DNA of 14,093 nt from Chitinispirillales bacterium (lineage in GTDB: Bacteria > Fibrobacterota > Chitinivibrionia > Chitinivibrionales > Chitinivibrionaceae), in the NCBI GenBank assembly GCA_031254455.1, contig JAIRUI010000078.1, positions 1 to 14,093 of the forward strand, given 5' to 3'. Shown here piece by piece: positions 7,046 through 13,565 of the stretch. Position 1 is the first letter of the stretch, and each line of letters begins with the position of its first letter. A program made the translations under genes and the position numbers. Under the pieces are notes generated by a model that saw nothing but the letters and a program-made list of their open reading frames with translations, had not been told where the DNA came from and searched no databases.

Positions 7046-8752
7046 ATGAGTTTATTTTCTGTTATGAACGTTGCGAATAAAGCGTTGTTTGCAAGCCAAC
7101 TCGGATTGAGCGTTACGGGACATAATATGAGCAACGCGGAAGTTAGAGGCTATTCCCGTCAAAGAATTGATTTATCGGCCGACTATCATCGCAATCCGCG
7201 CTTCGGACAAGTCGGTTTCGGCGTTGACGTTTTGGGCATTTCCAGAATCAGAAACGAATATATCGATGCGCAAATTCGCAGACAGTCCCACGAATTAGGT
7301 AAAAATTACGTTATAGCCCAAACTCTCGAATCGGCGGAAAATATTCTCAACGAACCGGCGGATAACACCGGTATTTTGGAATTTATGAACAAATTTTTCG
7401 GCGAATGGGAAAATTTAACCAATAACCCGGCAGACCGTGCGGCAAGAACCGCAGTAAAAAACAGCGCGGAGATGTTGACCGACGTATTTCATACCGTTTC
7501 TTCGGAACTTCAAAAATTAAGAGAAGATAAAAACGACGAAATTTTTTCGTTGGTAGGGAAAATAAACACTATCGCCTCGGAATTGTTTAATCTTAACGGT
7601 GAAATATCCATCGTGGAATTGGGCGGAAATTCGGCGAACGACTCAAAAGACCGCCGCGATCAACTTATGAGAGAACTTTCCGAAATTGTAGATTTTGATT
7701 ATCATACCGACAAAGACGGACAGGTCACCATAAGTGTCAGCGGACATATTTTGGTATCGCCGGTCGGTTTTAATAAACTTGAAGTTTACGACGACAGAGG
7801 TTATGACGATGAAAAATATGAATATCACAGATACGGCGTACGTACGGCAAACGGCAAAAACACTATAATTCCTAAAAGCGGAGAACTTAAAGGACTTATG
7901 GTCGCCCGTGACGAATTGATTCCCAAATATGAAGCGGAAATTAACCAATTGGCTAAAGTGTTTGTTGAGACGATAAACGAAGTTCATAGATCGGGATACA
8001 GCTTACGCGGGTATTCCGGAGTAAACTTTTTTGACCCGACTTGTTTGGACGCAAAAACGATGAAACTTTCGGCGGAAATTTTAACCAACGTGGACAATAT
8101 TGCGGCGGCGAAAGGCGGATCGAAACAGAAAGCGGATACTAATCTGATCCTTGCCGGAGGTCTTGCTTATGGAAATCCGCCTGTGAATTTGTCTAAACTC
8201 GGAGGCGCGCCATGGACGACAGGCGATCCTACAAGCAATAAAGCGATAAACATTACTTTTGGAACCGTCGTCGTAACCGTTAACGGCACCAATAACAAGT
8301 TAATTGAAGATACGGATTACAAAATCGACTATGTAAACGGAACGATACAAATGCTTAATACCGCATACGATACGACCGCCTTGGATATAGATTTCGAATA
8401 TAGAACGAGCGATTTCCCTGGTATAGGTAACAACGAAAATGCAATTGAAATGTGTGAGTTGAGAAAAAAACTTACCATGAGAAGCAGCTTATTTGGGGAA
8501 CCGACCGCGACTTTTGACCAATATTACGGGTCTATAATAGCGGAATTAGGTTTGGATAGCAAAGACGCGCTTGCGGAAGTTCGAACCAGAGCGTTTTTGA
8601 TAGAACAATACGACGACCATCAAGATTCCATCGCCGGCGTCTCTTTAGACGAGGAGATGTCCAATCTTGTTAAGTATCAATATACATATCAAGCGGCTGC
8701 GAGAATTTTTACAACGGCGCAGGCGATGCTCGACATTCTTTTGAATTTATAA
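7046..8752 (+). CDS. flgK: Flagellar hook-associated protein 1 (FlgK)
   Basis: A 568-residue protein that forms the first junction ring between hook and filament; secreted through the flagellar type III apparatus, so no signal peptide is expected or seen. The N-terminal D0/D1 signature is clear: heptad-like 'NKALFASQLGLSVTGHNMSN' (11-30) then GYSRQRI. The C-terminal partner helix is 'SLDEEMSNLVKYQYTYQAAA' (533-552) plus ARIFTTAQAMLDILLNL. Length is close to the 547 residues of E. coli FlgK. A beta-rich insert at about 400-452 contains DYKIDYVNGTI (424-434) and is echoed in FlgL. A near-perfect AAGGAGGT ribosome site (7033-7040) precedes the ATG. It is followed after 22 bases by flgL, the usual flgK-flgL order, under a sigma-54 promoter. 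Confidence 0.96.
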   Translation: MSLFSVMNVANKALFASQLGLSVTGHNMSNAEVRGYSRQRIDLSADYHRNPRFGQVGFGVDVLGISRIRNEYIDAQIRRQSHELGKNYVIAQTLESAENILNEPADNTGILEFMNKFFGEWENLTNNPADRAARTAVKNSAEMLTDVFHTVSSELQKLREDKNDEIFSLVGKINTIASELFNLNGEISIVELGGNSANDSKDRRDQLMRELSEIVDFDYHTDKDGQVTISVSGHILVSPVGFNKLEVYDDRGYDDEKYEYHRYGVRTANGKNTIIPKSGELKGLMVARDELIPKYEAEINQLAKVFVETINEVHRSGYSLRGYSGVNFFDPTCLDAKTMKLSAEILTNVDNIAAAKGGSKQKADTNLILAGGLAYGNPPVNLSKLGGAPWTTGDPTSNKAINITFGTVVVTVNGTNNKLIEDTDYKIDYVNGTIQMLNTAYDTTALDIDFEYRTSDFPGIGNNENAIEMCELRKKLTMRSSLFGEPTATFDQYYGSIIAELGLDSKDALAEVRTRAFLIEQYDDHQDSIAGVSLDEEMSNLVKYQYTYQAAARIFTTAQAMLDILLNL

Positions 8753-8774
8753 AATTTTCAAGGAGGAAAATAAA

Positions 8775-10013
8775 ATGGTAAGAACAACGTTTAACACGGT
8801 CAATCGGCAGACGCAAGCGTCTATCGTAGGGAAATTCTCCGAATTGGCGGCGTTACAGAAAAAAATGACATTGGGCAAAGAGTTGAATCGTCCCAGCGAC
8901 GGACCCGTCGAAGTAGCGAACGTACTTAAACTTAAAACACAAAACTCACAGTTAAAAGAATATGAAAAAAATATTCATGACGGTCTTGCCTGGCTACAGA
9001 TAACCGATACGGTCATGATGACTATGGATTCTTCTATTCGCCGCGCCCGCGACTTGGCAATTGAGGGCGATACCGACGCTCTTTCTCCGACTGAAAGAAA
9101 ATACATAAACGACGAAATAGAGGTATTGACCCGTGAAATGATTTCGTTGGTCAACACTCGTTACAAAGGAGATTATTTGTTTAGCGGCTGCGAAATCGAC
9201 AAACCGGCTATAGTGCTTAAAGATTCCAAATCGTCTCCTAATCATAAGTTTGGCAATGAAATGGCGTATTTTGACGGAACGGGGGCGCCGATTCGACTTA
9301 TTGATCCGAATGGAGACGCGGCGCTTAATCATTCGAATATAACGAAAATTCTGCCCGGATCGCTGGAAATCGCTGTCGGCGGCGTAAGTATGGTAGAAAA
9401 CGTCGATTATAAAGTCGATTATATGACAGGCGAAATTACGCTTCTTGACGAAGAGAATAAATGGGGCGGTGTGGGACCTGGACATCCGATGGCGCAGGAT
9501 TTCTCTCCGCCGATAACAGGATTGTATTCCAACCTTGAAGTCCGTTTGACTTATATGGACGAAAGTAAAAATGTGTACGGAGATAAGATAAATACCGGCG
9601 GTAAAATTTACAGACAGATTGAAGAAGGAGTTTCCGTTGCGATAAATACGACGGTTTCCGATTTTGCGGTTGACTTGAATAACGATATTTTTACTTCGTT
9701 TATAAAATTAGGACAAGCGCTTATTCAGAACGACCATAACAGCATTCTTGAGGCGATGAAAGACCTTGACGCGAATTTGGACAGAATTTTATCGGCGCAA
9801 TCGACAAACGGTTCGATTGTAAACCGCTTTGGCTCTACGCTTGAAAGAAACGAAGGGCAGCAAACCGAGGTTACCCGTTTGCAGTCGCAGTTGGAGGACG
9901 CAGATTATGCTACGGTGGTTACGGATTACATGATAAAGCAAACTGTGTTTAACAATGCGCTGAATAGCGCGGCTAGAATTATGCAGTTAAGTTTGGCGGA
10001 TTATCTTCGCTGA
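8775..10013 (+). CDS. flgL: Flagellar hook-associated protein 3 (FlgL)
   Basis: A 412-residue flagellin-homologous protein forming the second hook-filament junction ring. The N-terminal helix region includes 'MTLGKELNRPSDGPVEVANV' (31-50), 'YEKNIHDGLAWLQITD' and 'ARDLAIEG', all hallmarks of the FlgL/flagellin D0-D1 core. The C-terminus closes with 'LEDADYATVVTDYMIKQTVF' (373-392) and ALNSAARIMQLSLADYLR. It is about 95 residues longer than E. coli FlgL. The extra length lies in the surface-exposed middle (about 135-275) and includes a beta-module with DYKVDYMTGEITLL (211-224) like that of FlgK. An AGGAGG ribosome site stands at 8761-8766. It is co-transcribed with flgK. The stop codon lies at the foot of a strong hairpin. 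Confidence 0.95.
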   Translation: MVRTTFNTVNRQTQASIVGKFSELAALQKKMTLGKELNRPSDGPVEVANVLKLKTQNSQLKEYEKNIHDGLAWLQITDTVMMTMDSSIRRARDLAIEGDTDALSPTERKYINDEIEVLTREMISLVNTRYKGDYLFSGCEIDKPAIVLKDSKSSPNHKFGNEMAYFDGTGAPIRLIDPNGDAALNHSNITKILPGSLEIAVGGVSMVENVDYKVDYMTGEITLLDEENKWGGVGPGHPMAQDFSPPITGLYSNLEVRLTYMDESKNVYGDKINTGGKIYRQIEEGVSVAINTTVSDFAVDLNNDIFTSFIKLGQALIQNDHNSILEAMKDLDANLDRILSAQSTNGSIVNRFGSTLERNEGQQTEVTRLQSQLEDADYATVVTDYMIKQTVFNNALNSAARIMQLSLADYLR

Positions 10014-10040
10014 TTTATAGGAATTTTTTTCCTATAAATC
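10012..10040 (+). terminator. Perfect 12-base-pair hairpin at the flgL stop codon
   Basis: Bases 10012-10023 are the exact inverted complement of 10029-10040, with a loop of five T residues. The left arm includes the last two bases of the flgL stop codon (10011-10013). It is placed like a terminator separating flgKL from flagellin, but no T-run follows on either strand, so it may instead protect the flgKL mRNA end or need a factor. Confidence 0.6.
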
Positions 10041-10078
10041 CGAAAAATAAAATTGAGCGGCGCTATCTATATAATGAA

Positions 10079-10095
10079 TTGGCGCGATATTTGCA
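10079..10095 (+). promoter_or_regulatory. Sigma-54 (-24/-12) promoter of flagellin
   Basis: TTGGCGC (10079-10085) and TTGCA (10091-10095) set the -24 GG (10081-10082) and -12 GC (10093-10094) exactly 10 bases apart, a very close match to the sigma-54 consensus. Transcription would start near 10106, leaving a leader of about 58 bases before flagellin. Confidence 0.87.
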
Positions 10096-10116
10096 ATGTT
10101 TTTATGAAATATAAAA

Positions 10117-10146
10117 ATTCTCTAATTTATGGAAAGAGTTGAGAAT
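10117..10146 (+). promoter_or_regulatory. Flagellin leader hairpin with GGA in the loop, candidate CsrA site
   Basis: In the short flagellin leader, ATTCTC (10117-10122) can pair with GAGAAT (10141-10146), exposing ATGGA in an 18-base loop (GGA at 10131-10133). A second GGA lies in the ribosome site AAGGAGGG (10152-10159). A GGA in a loop plus one at the Shine-Dalgarno is the layout by which CsrA represses flagellin (hag) in Bacillus. The stem is only 6 base pairs, so this is a suggestion. No csrA or fliW gene lies in the window. Confidence 0.3.
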
Positions 10147-10163
10147 AAAACAAGGAGGGCAAA

Positions 10164-11048
10164 ATGCCTAGAATCAATCACAACATTCAATCGATGTACA
10201 CATCGATGGCGTTAAGAAGAACCGATAGAGCGCTTACCGGAACTTTGGAAAGACTTGCTACGGGACTTTCTATAAACCGTGCGTCCGACAACGCCGCCGG
10301 ACTTTCGGTTTCGGAACAATTGAGAAAACAGATTAGCGGTACGGAAATGGGGAACCGAAATATTCAGGACGGGCTTTCCGTTTTGAATATCGCCGAAGGC
10401 GCTTTAACCGAAATAGGAAATATGCTTCAAAGAATACGCGAGTTGGCGGTGCAATCTTCTACGGCGACGTATAGCAATACCGAACGTGACTATATGCAAA
10501 TCGAGGTTCAATTTTTAAGCGATGAAATAGATAGAATAGCCGCTTGTACGCAATTTAACAAAATGTCGCTTCTAAACGGCGATACCGGAACGTCTTTCAA
10601 TCCTAATAACTGGGGCGATTCGACCAACGGCGCGTTTATTCATGTAAGCGCCGGATACAGCGCTTCGGACGATGTTTTGAATATAAAATTGGGGGTGACG
10701 AATTGCAAGGCGCTGGGTATTAAAGACATACTTGGCAACCAAATTTTGCTGGTAAATTCGGCGACCGGCGCGCAAGCGGCGATTGCCGACGTAGATGACG
10801 CTATAACGGAACTTAGTTCCATCAGAGCCAGAATCGGAGCGTATTCAAATCGTCTTGACAGTGCGCTGACAAACCAACAAAACATGATTGCGAATATGAT
10901 TTCGGCTGAAAGCGTGATTCGCGATACGAATTATGCGTCCGAAATGTCTGATTTTGTTCGTCTTAACGTTTTGCAGCAATCTTCTACGGCAATGCTTTCG
11001 CAGGCAAATTCGCTACCGAACAATATTTTGAGTTTGCTGAATCAATAG
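10164..11048 (+). CDS. Flagellin
   Basis: A 294-residue filament subunit secreted by the flagellar type III system. The N-terminal core is canonical: 'RINHNIQSMYTSMALRRTD' (3-21), 'LERLATGLSINRASDNAAGL' (28-47) and GNRNIQDGLSVLNIAEGAL. The C-terminal core has 'IRARIGAYSNRLDSALTNQQ' (220-239), 'VIRDTNYASEMSDFVR' and a closing SLPNNILSLLNQ. 'LQRIRELAVQ' at 88-97 matches the TLR5-contact segment of Salmonella flagellin, at the same positions. The central variable part (about 140-200) is short, so the D2/D3 surface domains are nearly absent. Two cysteines (Cys128, Cys181) are present, which is uncommon in flagellins. It has an AAGGAGGG ribosome site and its own sigma-54 promoter. It is the only flagellin in the window, so the gene symbol (fliC/flaA) is left open. 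Confidence 0.97.
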   Translation: MPRINHNIQSMYTSMALRRTDRALTGTLERLATGLSINRASDNAAGLSVSEQLRKQISGTEMGNRNIQDGLSVLNIAEGALTEIGNMLQRIRELAVQSSTATYSNTERDYMQIEVQFLSDEIDRIAACTQFNKMSLLNGDTGTSFNPNNWGDSTNGAFIHVSAGYSASDDVLNIKLGVTNCKALGIKDILGNQILLVNSATGAQAAIADVDDAITELSSIRARIGAYSNRLDSALTNQQNMIANMISAESVIRDTNYASEMSDFVRLNVLQQSSTAMLSQANSLPNNILSLLNQ

Positions 11049-11060
11049 GACGTTAAATAC

Positions 11061-11090
11061 TTGCTTTTTGCTTGATTAAATTAGTATATT
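11061..11090 (+). promoter_or_regulatory. Putative promoter of the tRNA-Ser/SRP RNA unit
   Basis: TATATT (11085-11090) is a good -10 element and TTGCTT (11061-11066), 18 bases upstream, is a modest -35. The start would fall near 11097, just before the tRNA at 11106. There is no visible terminator between flagellin and this point, so some readthrough from flagellin is also possible. Confidence 0.4.
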
Positions 11091-11105
11091 CCCACCGAAA
11101 TATTC

Positions 11106-11193
11106 GGAGGGATGTCCGAGTTGGTCGAAGGAGCACGCCTGGAAAGTGTGTATATGGGCAACTGTATCAAGGGTTCGAATCCCTTTCCCTCCG
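11106..11193 (+). tRNA. tRNA-Ser (anticodon GGA)
   Basis: An 88-base class II tRNA. The acceptor stem GGAGGGA (11106-11112) pairs with TCCCTCC (11186-11192), followed by discriminator G11193. The anticodon stem CACGC/GTGTG (11134-11138 and 11146-11150) holds loop CTGGAAA with anticodon GGA at 11141-11143, reading UCC and UCU. A long variable arm (about 11151-11168) and a T-arm with TTCGAAT (11174-11180) are typical of serine tRNAs. The 3' end continues as CCG, so CCA is not encoded and must be added by the nucleotidyltransferase. Confidence 0.96.
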
Positions 11194-11201
11194 CCGTTTT
11201 T

Positions 11202-11297
11202 AGTTGGGTCCCGCGCAATTGAATCTTGTGAACCCCGCCAGATTCGGAAGGAAGCAACGGTAAGCGATGTATTTGGTGTGCCGCGGGTAACTCAACT
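11202..11297 (+). ncRNA. ffs: Small signal recognition particle RNA (4.5S type)
   Basis: About 96 bases forming one long rod. The ends pair: AGTTGGGT (11202-11209) with ACTCAACT (11290-11297), and CCCGCG (near 11210-11215) with CGCGGG (near 11282-11287). The apical part carries the conserved SRP core, CCAGATTCGGAAGGAAGCA with the GGAA tetraloop and AGCA internal loop that bind Ffh, then the matching GGTGTGCC strand. It directs nascent membrane and secreted proteins to the Sec translocon. It follows the tRNA-Ser by 8 bases and ends in a run of seven T residues (11297-11303), a likely intrinsic terminator. Confidence 0.94.
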
Positions 11298-11307
11298 TTT
11301 TTTATTT
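11290..11307 (+). terminator. T-run terminator of the SRP RNA
   Basis: The closing stem of the SRP RNA is followed at once by a T tract (11297-11303, then ATTTT), which should release polymerase. The transpeptidase gene starts 13 bases further on with no clear promoter of its own, so partial readthrough is plausible. Confidence 0.55.
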
Positions 11308-11320
11308 TCGGAAAAGCAAA

Positions 11321-11782
11321 ATGAAAAGCAGAAATTTAATAATTATAAATTCTTCGCAGTTTTTGTTGACGCTTATCAAAGAGGGCGAAAATTTTATTTT
11401 TCCCGTTTCGTGTGCAAAAAACGGATTGGGTGAAAAGAGCGGCTCAAACAAAACTCCGCGCGGAATGCATAAAATTTGCAAAAAAATCGGAAAAAACGCA
11501 AGCGTCGGAGAAGTGTTTCTCAGCAGAAAAGAAACGGGAAAAATTTGGCAAAAAGATGTTTTTTTTACGGAAAACGCCATCTTGACACGGATTTTACGGC
11601 TTGACGGCTGTGAAAAAAGCAACGCGAATACGAAAAATCGTTATATTTATATTCACGGAACGAACCGTGAAAACGACGTAGGGAAAATTCACTTTTCTCA
11701 CGGTTGCATCGTTATGAAAAACAACGATGTCGTGCGTTTATTTGATATGGTAAAGCAGGGTGATCATGTCTTTATTTATTGA
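11321..11782 (+). CDS. L,D-transpeptidase (YkuD domain) without a signal peptide
   Basis: A 153-residue protein that is essentially one YkuD catalytic domain. Family members use a cysteine to form 3-3 peptidoglycan cross-links, attach lipoproteins, or exchange D-amino acids. Visible landmarks are the entry strand RNLIIINSSQFLLTLI (4-19), GSNKTPRGMHKI (41-52), ILTRILRLDG, His112 in YIYIHGT, and the active-site motif SHGCIVM with Cys129. The unusual point is that the protein starts directly with the first strand: no signal peptide or membrane anchor is visible, and only T-rich SRP terminator sequence lies upstream. These enzymes normally act in the periplasm. The next gene, a MurC-like ligase, overlaps its end by 17 bases, so both probably act on related murein precursors or fragments. 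A weak GGAAAAG ribosome site precedes the ATG. Confidence 0.9.
   Translation: MKSRNLIIINSSQFLLTLIKEGENFIFPVSCAKNGLGEKSGSNKTPRGMHKICKKIGKNASVGEVFLSRKETGKIWQKDVFFTENAILTRILRLDGCEKSNANTKNRYIYIHGTNRENDVGKIHFSHGCIVMKNNDVVRLFDMVKQGDHVFIY
11757..11768 (+). promoter_or_regulatory. Ribosome site choosing the Mur ligase start
   Basis: AGGG at 11757-11760 lies 5 bases before ATG 11766 and is well placed for it. An in-frame GTG at 11760 would have this element against its own start codon with no spacer, so the ATG is preferred. Confidence 0.6.
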
Positions 11783-13163
11783 AGAAAAAGAGATAGACAA
11801 TTTTCATTTCGTCGGAATTTTGGGCATTGGAATGAGCGCGGTCGCACAATATTTGGCAAAAGACTGCGTTGTCGGCGGTTCGGACAGGTCTCTTAGCGGA
11901 AATTCGGCGAATATCGAAGACGAAAAAATTCTTAAAAATCAAGGGATTCCACTTTTTTTGCAAGACGGAAGCGGCATCAACGAAAAAACTCGGGCGCTTG
12001 TCGTTTCTACCGCTATCGAAAGCGATAATTTGGATATAAAAAAAGCGAACGAATTGAAAATCCCTGTCTTTCATCGTTCTCAAGTGCTTTCGGCGGTAGT
12101 AAAAAAATGTTTTTCAATTTCGGTTACCGGAACGAGCGGGAAGTCTTCGGTTTCGGCTATGATTTTTCACATTTTGGACTTTGCCGGATATCGCCCGTCG
12201 TTTATCGGCGGCGCCAATTTACACTCTTTACGAAAAAAAGGACTTTTGGGAAACGCTTTTGTCGGAAAACCTTGTCCGGTTTTTAACGAAAAAATAAAAA
12301 ATCGTGAGATTTTGGTGTTTGAAGCGGACGAAAGCGACGGAAGCGTAGTGCGGTATTTTCCGGAAATTTCGGTTTTGTTAAACGTTTCGCGCGACCACAA
12401 AGAAATTTCGGAAGTTGTTTCACTGCTTAAAACCGCGTCCAATCAATCGAATTTAACGATTTACAACAAAGACGACAAAAATTTTGATAAAATTTCGGGA
12501 AAGTCTTTCGGTTTGTCTCGAAGCGCCGATTATTTTCCGCTAAGGTACAGTTTAGCCGAGAATTCATCGACATTCACAACACAAAACGCATCTTTTGTAT
12601 TAAACTTCACAGGCGAACACACGATAAAAAACGCGCTTGCGGCGTTTGCGGTTTGTGCGGAATTAGGGCTTGACGACGAAATTATCGCACAAGGACTTGC
12701 GTCTTACGGAGGAATAGCGCGGCGATTTGATAAATATTTCGCTTCAAGAAATATTCTGCTTATTGACGATTACGCGCATAATCCTGAGAAAATATCTTCG
12801 GCGCTTTCTGCGGCGCAAATGCGGAAAGCGGCGGTTTGGCTTGTTTTTCAGCCGCACGGATTCGGTCCGTTAAAATTTATGTTCGACGATCTGAAAAATA
12901 TGTTTTTGCATTCGCTTCGTCCTATTGATAAACTGTGTTTGCTTCCGGTTTTTTATGTCGGCGGCACAGCCGATACGTCGATAAATTCCAAAATTTTTAT
13001 TAACGAATTTGAAGACAAAAACAGGTTTTTTTACGTTGAAACCCGCGAAAAATTAGCCGAATTTCTTAAAAAATCGCTTAAAGAAAACGAAACGGTTTTG
13101 ATCTGCGGAGCAAGGGATAATTCACTTTCGACGTTTGCACGGGATTTGGCAAAGACGTTGTAG
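11766..13163 (+). CDS. MurC/Mpl-like Mur ligase, specificity unknown
   Basis: A 465-residue ATP-dependent amino-acid/peptide ligase of the Mur family. All three domains are present: an N-terminal UDP-binding Rossmann part (FHFVGILGIGMSAVA, 13-27; VVGGSDR), a central ATPase with P-loop TGTSGKSSV (121-129, Lys126) and EADESDGS (186-193), and a C-terminal domain with ARRFD (318-322), DDYAHNP (334-340) and FQPHGFGPLKFMFDDL (361-376). These features match MurC and its relative Mpl. It departs from both: the P-loop reads GTSGKSS rather than GTHGKTT, the 'FQPHR' of MurC is FQPHGFGP, and the C-terminus carries ICGARDNSLSTFARDL. It is therefore more likely a paralogue that loads a muramate precursor with something other than, or in addition to, the housekeeping reaction. 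It overlaps the transpeptidase gene by 17 bases. Whether the genome has a separate murC cannot be seen here. Confidence 0.85.
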   Translation: MSLFIEEKEIDNFHFVGILGIGMSAVAQYLAKDCVVGGSDRSLSGNSANIEDEKILKNQGIPLFLQDGSGINEKTRALVVSTAIESDNLDIKKANELKIPVFHRSQVLSAVVKKCFSISVTGTSGKSSVSAMIFHILDFAGYRPSFIGGANLHSLRKKGLLGNAFVGKPCPVFNEKIKNREILVFEADESDGSVVRYFPEISVLLNVSRDHKEISEVVSLLKTASNQSNLTIYNKDDKNFDKISGKSFGLSRSADYFPLRYSLAENSSTFTTQNASFVLNFTGEHTIKNALAAFAVCAELGLDDEIIAQGLASYGGIARRFDKYFASRNILLIDDYAHNPEKISSALSAAQMRKAAVWLVFQPHGFGPLKFMFDDLKNMFLHSLRPIDKLCLLPVFYVGGTADTSINSKIFINEFEDKNRFFYVETREKLAEFLKKSLKENETVLICGARDNSLSTFARDLAKTL

Positions 13164-13220
13164 GTTTTTACGCTTAACTAGGATTGAATCAAGATTTTTT
13201 CCGACATACTTATTTCCTTA

Positions 13221-13565
13221 TTAAAACAAGGAATTCCAGCAACCTGCGAGAATGGAAAAACAAAATACGGGAAGCAATACAATAACAGGGAAAAAATCAA
13301 ATATATAAAAACCGGCAAGAAAATTAGAAATGTTTACCCACAATTGATTGTTTCTTTTTTTTCCTATATATCCGAGAAGTAAAATAGGAAAAAACAATAA
13401 TATTGTCACAACAATAATTATTATATGACAATCGAAATAAGAAAAAAGCCAATTTGCCAAAACATACATTAATGGGAGTGAAAGAAGTCCTGCAACTGTT
13501 CCCATAAAGAAAAATGAGAATTTAATTTCTTTTATTTGAAAAAATTTCCGTTCTTTTTGTACCAT
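13221..13565 (-). CDS. Three-helix membrane protein, probable immunity protein
   Basis: A 114-residue hydrophobic protein with a short basic N-terminus (QKERKFFQIKEIK) and three predicted membrane helices at about 17-41, 47-66 and 82-106; a KKRNN loop follows the second. I recognise no family. Its start overlaps the end of the upstream toxin-domain gene by 34 bases and it has its own strong AAGGAAGGG ribosome site, the usual arrangement of a toxin followed by its immunity gene. The stretch is very AT-rich (13381-13440 has 11 G/C of 60), unlike the neighbouring Mur ligase gene, a sign of transfer. If it is an immunity protein, a membrane location suggests the toxin acts in the periplasm or at the inner membrane; that is inference. 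Confidence 0.72.
   Translation of the reverse strand: MVQKERKFFQIKEIKFSFFFMGTVAGLLSLPLMYVLANWLFSYFDCHIIIIVVTILLFFPILLLGYIGKKRNNQLWVNISNFLAGFYIFDFFPVIVLLPVFCFSILAGCWNSLF

Noticed and set aside
11760..11762. GTG as the Mur ligase start codon
   Set aside because: The AGGG ribosome element directly abuts it; the ATG two codons later has proper spacing.
13214..13233. TTCCTT/AAGGAA inverted repeat as a terminator between the Mur ligase and membrane protein genes
   Set aside because: Only 6 base pairs with an 8-base loop, part of it inside the stop codon, and no T-run on either strand.
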